Below, in pieces: positions 16,515 to 21,338 of a stretch of 21,338 nucleotides of DNA. This DNA comes from an uncultured Collinsella sp. (lineage in GTDB: Bacteria > Actinomycetota > Coriobacteriia > Coriobacteriales > Coriobacteriaceae). The notes under the pieces are model-generated. The model was not told the origin of the DNA and did not search any database. It saw nothing but the letters and a program-made list of their open reading frames with translations. The position numbers were made by a program, and so were the translations under genes. The stretch lies in NCBI GenBank assembly GCA_900759435.1, contig CAAEVD010000147.1:1-21338 (forward strand), given 5' to 3'. How positions within the stretch are numbered: the stretch's first letter is position 1; every line of letters begins with the position of its first letter.

Positions 16515-17240
16515 ATGGGCTTCCTTGACGAGATTAAAAATAAGATGCACCTGGGCGGCCAGCATGGTTACGACCAGGATTATGGTCAGGACGACGACTA
16601 CGGCTACGATGATGGCTATGACGACGGCTACCAGAATAACGGTTACAGCGGTGCCTCGGGCGAGGGCTTCTACACCCAGGACGAGCCGAGCAACGGCCTG
16701 TTGGGTCAGACGCGCCGCGGCGAGGCCGAGTCGGTGGCCGTGTACACACGTTCCGGTCAGCTGGTCGGCGACGATTCTCGCCATGCTACGACCTACAACC
16801 CGCCATCGCGCTCGCAGGAGACGGTTGCGGGCGGTTATCGTCCCGGTGCCTACGACACGCCGTCGAGCTATGCCGAGAGCACACGCGCCCGCGCTGCTGC
16901 CCCCGCACCTGCTCCCTCACCGAGCGATGCCTCGGCGTATGCGAGCAACATCATCAACGCTACGCCGCAGCTGCCGGCTTATGTCCTGCGCCCCGAGAGC
17001 TATGACGACGTGGAGACCGTCGTGCGCCGCGTGCGCACCAAGCAGCCTGTCGCGCTGATTTTTGTGGGCGTTCGTACCGAGGTCGCCAAGCGCGTCCTGG
17101 ACTTCTCTTACGGCTTTGCCTGCGGCCTGGGTGCCACAGTTAAAGAGGTGGGAGATCGCGTGTTTATGGTGCTGCCCGCCGGTTGCGAGGTCAAGGATTC
17201 GGACCTCAAAAAGCTCCGTGCCGACGGCTACCTTAAGTAA
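16515..17240 (+). CDS. sepF: SepF, FtsZ membrane tether and bundling protein
   Basis: SepF anchors FtsZ to the membrane and is the functional replacement for FtsA in actinobacteria. ATG 16515 follows AGAGGA (16502-16507). The 241-residue protein starts with the short amphipathic anchor MGFLDEIKNKMHLG. Next comes a low-complexity linker rich in Tyr, Asp and Gly (about 18-50, with GYDDGYDDGY), and then a Ser/Pro/Ala-rich segment. The compact SepF domain (about 155-241) starts with YVLRPESYDDV, and the core reads VALIFVGVRTEVAKRVLDF, ending VFMVLPAGCEV. The long linker is typical of actinobacterial SepF. ylmG follows 21 bases downstream. Confidence 0.95.
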   Translation: MGFLDEIKNKMHLGGQHGYDQDYGQDDDYGYDDGYDDGYQNNGYSGASGEGFYTQDEPSNGLLGQTRRGEAESVAVYTRSGQLVGDDSRHATTYNPPSRSQETVAGGYRPGAYDTPSSYAESTRARAAAPAPAPSPSDASAYASNIINATPQLPAYVLRPESYDDVETVVRRVRTKQPVALIFVGVRTEVAKRVLDFSYGFACGLGATVKEVGDRVFMVLPAGCEVKDSDLKKLRADGYLK

Positions 17241-17261
17241 AGACAAGACGAGGAGATTCTC

Positions 17262-17543
17262 ATCAACATCTACACCATTGTCCAGCTGGTCAATACGCTG
17301 TTCAACTTTTACTCCACGCTCATCGTGGTCTACTGCCTTATGACGTGGATCCCTATGAAGCAGGGCGGATTGCTACAGGATATCGCCGCCGTTCTCGATA
17401 GCGTGTGCGGCCCGTGGCTCAATTTGTTCCGCCGGTTTATCCCGCCCATGGGCGGCGTCGATTTTTCACCGGTCGTTGCGATTATTGCGTTGCAGTTGGT
17501 ACAGAAGCTGGTTCTGCAACTTCTTATAGGTATACTCATATAA
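17262..17543 (+). CDS. ylmG: YlmG/YggT family membrane protein, apparently starting at ATC
   Basis: YggT-family proteins are small integral membrane proteins of the division cluster with two helices; their exact role is unsettled. The frame shows helix 1 (about IVQLVNTLFNFYSTLIVVYC), then MTWIP, a loop with FRRFIPPMGGVDFSP (a clear family signature), and helix 2 to the C-terminus. No ATG, GTG or TTG lies in frame between the sepF stop and GTG 17325, and that GTG would cut away most of helix 1. GAGGAG at 17250-17255 sits exactly six bases before ATC 17262, which yields 93 residues, the usual family size. I therefore place the start at this rare codon. A base change or sequencing error from ATG is the alternative. 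Confidence 0.85.
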   Translation: MNIYTIVQLVNTLFNFYSTLIVVYCLMTWIPMKQGGLLQDIAAVLDSVCGPWLNLFRRFIPPMGGVDFSPVVAIIALQLVQKLVLQLLIGILI

Positions 17544-17545
17544 AA
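17523..17545 (+). promoter_or_regulatory. AT-rich candidate promoter before divIVA
   Basis: The end of ylmG is unusually AT-rich and holds TATACT (17531-17536) and TATAAA (17539-17544), both good -10 matches. No convincing -35 is found at 16-18 bases. A separate promoter for divIVA is plausible because it is preceded by a 62-base gap, but this is a weak call. Confidence 0.25.
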
Positions 17546-17605
17546 CTGGCTTAGTAACTCACGTCGGGCGCACGGCGCCAAGGCGAAGATAAAGGAGAAC
17601 TTGTT

Positions 17606-18283
17606 ATGGCTATTACCCCTGCTGACATTCAGGCTCAGACCTTCTCTGAGGCCAAGCGCGGCTACGATCCCGCCGAGGTCGACGTCTTCCTGGAGACCCT
17701 GTCCTCCGAGGTCGACGCCATGCTCGCCAAGATCGTCGATCTTAAGGGTCGTCTGACTGCCACCGAGCAGCAGCTTGCCGATACGCAGGCCCAGCTCGTT
17801 CAGGCTCAGGATGCTGCCGCTCAGGCCGTCCCTGCCGCGCCCGTGGCCGCTCCCACACCCGACTTCTCCGCTCAGGAGCGCCAGATCTCCGCTGCTCTGA
17901 TTGCTGCCCAGCAGACCGCCGAGGGCATTGTCAACGACGCCAACGAGAACGCTGACCGCATCCGCAACGAGGCCGACGCCAAGGCCCGCGAGGTCATCCG
18001 CCAGGCCCTGACCGAGAAGCAGGCCGAGCTTGAGGAGATCGACCGTCTTAAGGCTTCCCGTGAGGAATTCAAGGCCGAGTACCTCAAGCTCATCCAGCAC
18101 TTCATGGACGATGCTCAGAACTCCTTCCCGTCCGATCTCATGGCTTCCACGCCGGTCGGTTCCGCCGCTTCTCCGGCTGTGACCGTTCCTGCTGCCGAGC
18201 CGCTGCCCGTCGCCGAGCCGGTTATCCCCGTTGCCGATCCCTTCGCACCGATTGACAATTTCGCCGCCGACGACCTGGACTAA
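17606..18283 (+). CDS. divIVA: DivIVA/Wag31-type polar and septal scaffold
   Basis: DivIVA is a coiled-coil protein that binds curved membrane at poles and septa and organises growth or division. ATG 17606 follows AAGGAG (17592-17597) by 8 bases. The 225-residue protein starts with the membrane-binding DivIVA domain (ITPADIQAQTFSEAKRGYDP, then AEVDVFLETL). A heptad-rich coil follows at about 40-75. An Ala/Pro/Gln segment comes next, then a second long charged helix (about 95-170, ERQISAALIAAQQTAEGIV onward). The tail is Pro/Ala/Val-rich and ends in acidic residues. Position after ylmG is the standard one. Confidence 0.94.
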   Translation: MAITPADIQAQTFSEAKRGYDPAEVDVFLETLSSEVDAMLAKIVDLKGRLTATEQQLADTQAQLVQAQDAAAQAVPAAPVAAPTPDFSAQERQISAALIAAQQTAEGIVNDANENADRIRNEADAKAREVIRQALTEKQAELEEIDRLKASREEFKAEYLKLIQHFMDDAQNSFPSDLMASTPVGSAASPAVTVPAAEPLPVAEPVIPVADPFAPIDNFAADDLD

Positions 18284-18308
18284 CATCCAGCTATCATGTT
18301 GCGCCTAG

Positions 18309-18339
18309 AAAGGGCCCGCAGTTTGCGGGTCCTTTTTTT
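18309..18339 (+). terminator. Intrinsic terminator after divIVA
   Basis: GGGCCCGCA (18312-18320) pairs with TGCGGGTCC (18324-18332) around GTT with one G-U pair; three As before the stem and seven Ts (18333-18339) after it extend the pairing. It lies 26 bases after the divIVA stop and is a strong rho-independent terminator. Confidence 0.92.
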
Positions 18340-18360
18340 GTGACTGTACGCAGTCTGCAA

Positions 18361-18403
18361 AACAAAACGCCGAGTCCTGCGTTTGAGGGCACAGGACTCG
18401 GCG
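18361..18403 (-). terminator. Intrinsic terminator of the nitroreductase gene, - strand
   Basis: CGCCGAGTCCTG (18368-18379) pairs perfectly with CAGGACTCGGCG (18392-18403), a 12-bp stem. Read on the - strand it is followed by TTTTGTTTT (18367 down to 18359), as a terminator of the - strand gene ending at 18449 should be. Together with the divIVA terminator it separates two convergent units. Confidence 0.85.
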
Positions 18404-18448
18404 AACGGGTGAGCGGTCAAAGGTGGATTTTAAGGCATGTCCTAAAAT

Positions 18449-18979
18449 CTACTTGAGGAGGAAGTCGGGGAGGGGAATGGTGCGGGCCTCGCGATGCTCG
18501 GGATCGGCGATATGGTCGGCAGGATAGCCGCAGACGAGCATGTGATAGGGATAGATGCCCTCGGGCAGGCTGAACTGCTCACAGGCCACCTCGGGCTTAA
18601 AATGGCACACCCAGCACGTACCCAGGCCCTGCTCCTCGGCCTCCATCATCATCTGATCGCAGACGATCGAGGTGTCGATGGCACTGGAGTTCATCTGATC
18701 ATACGGGCGCACCCAAGCATCGTCGGTAACACCGCAAATAAGAAAGATAAGCGGAGCCCCAAAGATAGACCCATCACGAGCAAAGCGCGGCTGACAAGCA
18801 GCAGCCTTCTCCAACAACTTCGGAGTATCAAGCACCATCACACGGGTTGGATGATTATTACAAGCAGAAGGAGCAATACGCCCCGCCTCAACAATGGCAT
18901 CCACCACAGCCTGCTCAACAGAACGATCCTCAAACAAACGACAAGAATACCGAGACCGAGCCAGATCCATATACGACAT
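18449..18979 (-). CDS. Small nitroreductase-family flavoprotein
   Basis: The 176-residue protein fits the FMN-dependent nitroreductase family. The N-terminus ARSRYSCRLFEDRSV with IVEAGRIAPSACNNHPTRVMV is the FMN-phosphate and dimer region, FGAPLIFLICG is a core strand, MMMEAEEQGLGTCWVCHF is the long helix and second flavin contact, and HMLVCGYPAD precedes the short tail. It is near the short end of the family. The start ATG at 18979 is set by GGAGGG six bases upstream; the frame is open to 19045 but without such a site. Electron acceptor and substrate cannot be told. Codon use changes sharply inside the gene: the first 84 codons end mostly in T or G (about 6 end in C), whereas about half of the last 92 end in C as in the neighbours. 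Confidence 0.88.
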   Translation of the reverse strand: MSYMDLARSRYSCRLFEDRSVEQAVVDAIVEAGRIAPSACNNHPTRVMVLDTPKLLEKAAACQPRFARDGSIFGAPLIFLICGVTDDAWVRPYDQMNSSAIDTSIVCDQMMMEAEEQGLGTCWVCHFKPEVACEQFSLPEGIYPYHMLVCGYPADHIADPEHREARTIPLPDFLLK

Positions 18980-19010
18980 ACAAGCCCTCCAACAATTAAA
19001 AATCAAACAA

Positions 19011-19137
19011 ACCCAAAGTAACCCAAAGAGTACCCAAAGCAGCAATCAGCCAAACGCTCATCAAGGGCCAAAGTGTCCGAACGGGTACCAAAGGTCCCTT
19101 CAGCCAAACCCCCATTGCGCTAAAACTATCAGCCAAA
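19011..19137 (+). repeat. Eight CCAAA motifs upstream of the nitroreductase gene
   Basis: The core CCAAA followed by G or C recurs eight times in about 125 bases. The first three copies are ACCCAAAG at 19011-19018, 19021-19028 and 19032-19039, spaced 10 and 11 bases, close to one helical turn. Looser copies lie at about 19050, 19068, 19088, 19103 and 19132, three of them as CAGCCAAA. Read on the - strand this is a TTTGG-rich leader for the nitroreductase gene. It may be an array of binding sites or a degenerate low-complexity repeat; which one is not clear. Confidence 0.5.
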
Positions 19138-19157
19138 GTTCCAATGGTGGTATGTAA

Positions 19158-19241
19158 GGCGAAGGGCCGGCCACGGTTTACTTTCGAACGACTCTGCAAA
19201 GCAGCCGGAGTGAGAAAGCAAACCGTGGCCGGCCCTTCGCC
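19158..19241. repeat. 84-base element with 22-bp perfect inverted repeat
   Basis: The arms 19158-19179 and 19220-19241 are perfectly complementary over 22 bases and GC-rich. After one mismatch CTTTC (19181-19185) pairs with GAAAG (19214-19218), and inside the loop CTGC (19194-19197) pairs with GCAG (19201-19204). The element starts 20 bases after the stop of the DUF47 gene (- strand). There is no T run on either side. It could be a terminator without a U tract, or a dispersed palindromic repeat; only a genome search can tell. Confidence 0.75.
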
Positions 19242-19261
19242 GCCGGGACACGTACCCCCAA

Positions 19262-19885
19262 TTAACTGTTCTTCATGACAATCGAATCCACAACATCAGC
19301 CACATTCTCACAGCAGTCAGCGCAGTACTCCAGGAAGGCGTAAACGTCACGCCAGGCGATGACCTCGAGCGGGTCCTTGCCGTTGACGTGCAGGTTGCGC
19401 ATAGCGTTGATGTAGAGCTCGTCGGCCTCGGACTCAATCGTGTTGATCTGGATGACGAGTTCGCGCAGGGTCTTGGACTTGCGGTAGTTGGGCAGCTCGA
19501 CCATCAGGTCCTTCATGGCGCGGCAGGCGTCGGTCACCTTGTGGGCGATCACGATGGCATCGGGATGGATGCTCTGGATGTTGGTGAAGTAGACGCGCTG
19601 CACGACGCCCTCGATACGATCGAGCACGGTGTCGAGCGAGCAGCTCATCAGGTCCAGGTCCTCGCGCTCAAGCGGGGTGATAAAGGCCGTGAGCAGGGCG
19701 TCCTCAAGCTCATGGTGCTTCTTGTCGGCCGCATGCTCGATCGCGTGCATCTTGTTGAGCATATCGTGAATCTTTGCGGGGTCGAAGTTCTCGAAAATCT
19801 TGGTGAGCAGCTCGGCGGCCTGGACGGCAAGGTCGGCGCAGGCGACGTAGTTGTCGAAGTAGAACGAATCGGGTTTCTTTGCCAT
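19262..19885 (-). CDS. DUF47 / PhoU-like phosphate transport regulator
   Basis: The 207-residue all-helical protein matches the DUF47 (PhoU_div) family, distant relatives of PhoU that are usually encoded beside PiT permeases and thought to regulate them. Characteristic stretches are NYVACADLAVQAAELL, MHAIEHAADKKHHEL (45-60), TPLEREDLDLMSCSLDTVLD with RIEGV, INTIESEADELY and the closing YCADCCENVADVVDSIVMK. The Glu/Asp-rich E-x3-D patterns are kept, unlike in the PhoU at 14739. ATG 19885 follows AAAGGA with 7 bases spacing on the - strand. It lies 67 bases after the permease gene and is presumably co-transcribed with it; in many genomes the order is reversed. Confidence 0.9.
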   Translation of the reverse strand: MAKKPDSFYFDNYVACADLAVQAAELLTKIFENFDPAKIHDMLNKMHAIEHAADKKHHELEDALLTAFITPLEREDLDLMSCSLDTVLDRIEGVVQRVYFTNIQSIHPDAIVIAHKVTDACRAMKDLMVELPNYRKSKTLRELVIQINTIESEADELYINAMRNLHVNGKDPLEVIAWRDVYAFLEYCADCCENVADVVDSIVMKNS

Positions 19886-19952
19886 GAGTGGGTCCTTTCG
19901 AGGCGAAGACGGGTGGGCGAAGTATTACGGTCCGGATGGACGCTCGGTTTGA

Positions 19953-21002
19953 CTAGATGAACATCATGAACAGCTTGGCCATGACAAAGCTGATGAGTCC
20001 GCAGGCGGGGAAGGTAAAGAACCAGGTGAACATCATGTCCTTGACCACGCCAAAGTTGATGGCCGAAAGGCGCTTGACGGCACCGACGCCCATGATGGCG
20101 CAGGTCTTGATGTGGGTGGAGGACACGGGGATGCCGGTAAGGGTGGCAAGCAGCAGGTTTGCGGCGCCTGCGAGGTCGGCGGAGAAGCCCTGGTACTTTT
20201 CGAGCTTGACCATGCTCTGGCCGACGGACTTGATGATGCGCTCGCCGCCCACGCTGGTGCCGATACCCATAGTGGCCGAGCACAGCAGCATAATCCAGAT
20301 GGGGATGCCTGCATCGCCGACGCTCGTCTGGCCGCTGGCAAAGGCCACGCCTAAAAAGAGCACGCCGATGAACTTCTGTCCATCCTGCGCGCCGTGCATA
20401 AAGCTCATGGCCGCAGCGCTCGCGATCTGAGCGTATTTAAAGAAGACATTGGCACGTCGCCTGTTGGCGGCGGCGAAAAGAATCGAGACGAGCTTGCACA
20501 GGACCCAGCCCATGACAAAGCCCAAGCCGATGGAGAGCGCCAGACCGTAGATAACCTTCATCCACTCGTGGACGTTGACGCTGCTCGCGCCGCCGAGGGC
20601 GATAGCGGCACCGGTCAGGCCGGCGATGAGGCTGTGGCTTTGCGAAGTGGGGATGCCAAAACGCGACGCTGTGGCGCCGTAGACGACGATGGAGAACAGT
20701 GCCGCGCATAGGCAGGCGAGCGCCATGGTGCTATTTCCGCCAAAGTCGACGATATGTGAGATGGTGTTGGCGACGCTCGCGTTAAAGTGCGTCATGATGA
20801 GCACACCGAGGAAGTTGAATGCGGCGCTCATGAGAATGGCGGCGCGGGCGGGCATGCAACGCGTAGTGACGCAGGTCGCGATGGCGTTGGGCGCGTCGGT
20901 CCATCCATTGACGAAGATGGCGCCCAACGCGAGGATCACGGTGACGGCAAGGACTGGGTTCGACACAATTTGGCCGAGGAAGGTTGAGAACGTTACGTCC
21001 AT
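19953..21002 (-). CDS. PiT-family inorganic phosphate permease
   Basis: PiT proteins are low-affinity phosphate symporters of the cytoplasmic membrane. The 349-residue protein has about ten hydrophobic segments and both halves of the inverted repeat. GWTDAPNAIATCV (33-45) stands for the family's GANDxxNAxG signature, with GIPTSQSHSLIAGLTGAA (116-133) after it. In the second half come HGAQDGQKFIGV and GIPVSSTHIKTCAIMGVG. It ends in a hydrophobic helix (LISFVMAKLFMMF). ATG 21002 has only a weak ribosome site (GAGAAAG); a very strong one lies 53-62 bases upstream in front of a three-codon ORF. The symbol pit would suit, but substrate is inferred from family and the adjacent DUF47 gene only. Confidence 0.92.
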   Translation of the reverse strand: MDVTFSTFLGQIVSNPVLAVTVILALGAIFVNGWTDAPNAIATCVTTRCMPARAAILMSAAFNFLGVLIMTHFNASVANTISHIVDFGGNSTMALACLCAALFSIVVYGATASRFGIPTSQSHSLIAGLTGAAIALGGASSVNVHEWMKVIYGLALSIGLGFVMGWVLCKLVSILFAAANRRRANVFFKYAQIASAAAMSFMHGAQDGQKFIGVLFLGVAFASGQTSVGDAGIPIWIMLLCSATMGIGTSVGGERIIKSVGQSMVKLEKYQGFSADLAGAANLLLATLTGIPVSSTHIKTCAIMGVGAVKRLSAINFGVVKDMMFTWFFTFPACGLISFVMAKLFMMFI

Positions 21003-21032
21003 ATATGGGCTTTCTCGAAGTTTGCAGGCACG

Positions 21033-21064
21033 TTACAAAAACATGATAAATCGTATCACCTCCT
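21033..21064 (-). promoter_or_regulatory. Perfect Shine-Dalgarno and three-codon ORF in the PiT leader
   Basis: On the - strand AGGAGGTGAT (21064 down to 21055) is a full-length match to the 16S anti-Shine-Dalgarno. Ten bases further ATG TTT TTG TAA (21044-21033) encodes Met-Phe-Leu and stops. It is in frame with the PiT gene, whose ATG lies 30 bases downstream of this TAA. The arrangement is seen directly; a role as upstream ORF or ribosome standby site is inference. Confidence 0.45.
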
Positions 21065-21215
21065 GCGGGTCTCTTTACCGAGTTCTGATGGGAGAAGTGA
21101 ACTTTTTGGCACTAAAATTGAATATTTGCCCTGTTGACCGCGGGTGTTCTTTTTGCTAACACGCCATGCGGACACGTGCGATTACTACGACACTCCAAAA
21201 CCACAGTCTGTTCGC

Positions 21216-21245
21216 TTTACAACATACAAACATGCGTTCGATAAT
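21216..21245 (+). promoter_or_regulatory. Sigma-70-like promoter of the last gene
   Basis: TTTACA (21216-21221) and GATAAT (21240-21245) are separated by 18 bases and match the -35 and -10 consensus at five of six positions each. Transcription would start near 21251-21253, at the ATG of the following ORF. Confidence 0.6.
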
Positions 21246-21252
21246 AGGAGGC

Positions 21253-21338
21253 ATGGAATATCGACAGACAGACGGCAAAACTCGGCGCGTACACAAGCAG
21301 TATGTGGACGTCGTGGCTCGCATCCTCGCGGGCGGACA
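21253..21338 (+). CDS. Unknown protein, N-terminal fragment cut by the window end
   Basis: From ATG 21253 the frame stays open to the window edge: 28 complete codons reading MEYRQTDGKTRRVHKQYVDV and then VARILAGG. AGGAGG (21246-21251) is only one base before the ATG, unusually close. An in-frame ATG at 21232 has no ribosome site. I do not recognise the protein. The basic, Arg/Lys-rich start gives no functional hint, and the gene is transcribed away from the PiT gene. Confidence 0.6.
   Translation, partial: MEYRQTDGKTRRVHKQYVDVVARILAGG

Noticed and set aside
18996..19199. 67-codon - strand ORF with a hydrophobic C-terminal half, upstream of the nitroreductase
   Set aside because: It begins inside the loop of the 84-base palindrome, has no ribosome site at either ATG, and its sequence is largely the translated TTTGG repeat.
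21101..21140. Possible PHO box near GTTCACTTCTC on the - strand ahead of the PiT gene
   Set aside because: Only one half-site resembles the Streptomyces repeat, and no second repeat is present at the required 11-base spacing.
21144..21159. GTGTT / AACAC short hairpin with a T run in the divergent region
   Set aside because: A five-base stem is too weak to call a terminator, and no gene ends there.

Overview
This is a GC-rich chromosomal segment of an actinobacterium. The gene content points to the class Coriobacteriia, and the overall look is Collinsella-like; that placement is inference from gene content and style, not from a marker comparison. Division genes of actinobacterial/Gram-positive type support it: SepF, YlmG and DivIVA are present, no ftsA lies between ftsQ and ftsZ, and FtsZ carries the actinobacterial GEGGGTGTG form of the GTP-binding loop.

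Layout. (1) 1-8798, + strand: the late part of a dcw (division and cell wall) cluster: the 3' end of murF, then mraY, murD, ftsW, murG, murC, murB and ftsQ, tightly packed with several overlaps. (2) 8799-10207: a gap with competing inverted repeats, then ftsZ and a clear intrinsic terminator. (3) 10363-15596: pgeF, whose stop overlaps the start of pstS, followed by pstC, pstA, pstB and phoU, a complete high-affinity phosphate ABC uptake operon. (4) 15717-18283: yggS, sepF, ylmG and divIVA, the usual downstream partners of ftsZ/pgeF, closed by a strong terminator. (5) 18361-18979, - strand: a small nitroreductase with its own terminator, facing divIVA. (6) 18980-19261: a gene-free stretch with repeated CCAAA motifs and a long perfect palindrome. 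(7) 19262-21002, - strand: a low-affinity PiT-type phosphate permease and a PhoU-like DUF47 protein. (8) 21003-21252: a divergent intergenic region, then the first 28 codons of a + strand gene cut by the window edge.

How the genes work together. MraY, MurG and the Mur ligases make lipid II; FtsW polymerises it at the septum. FtsZ forms the division ring, tethered by SepF in place of FtsA; FtsQ, YlmG and DivIVA are further division or polar-growth components. The phosphate operon sits exactly between the two halves of the usual ftsZ-pgeF / yggS-sepF-ylmG-divIVA block, and a second phosphate system lies about 4 kb further on. No phosphate two-component regulator is visible.

No gene-free stretch exceeds 300 bases; the longest is 282 bases (18980-19261). 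I saw no tRNA, rRNA, CRISPR array, transposase or phage gene. I did not find a convincing undescribed multi-gene system. The points most worth a second look are the ATC start of ylmG, the mosaic codon use of the nitroreductase gene, the 84-base palindrome and the CCAAA repeats next to it, the alternative hairpins between ftsQ and ftsZ, and the three-codon leader ORF in front of the PiT gene.
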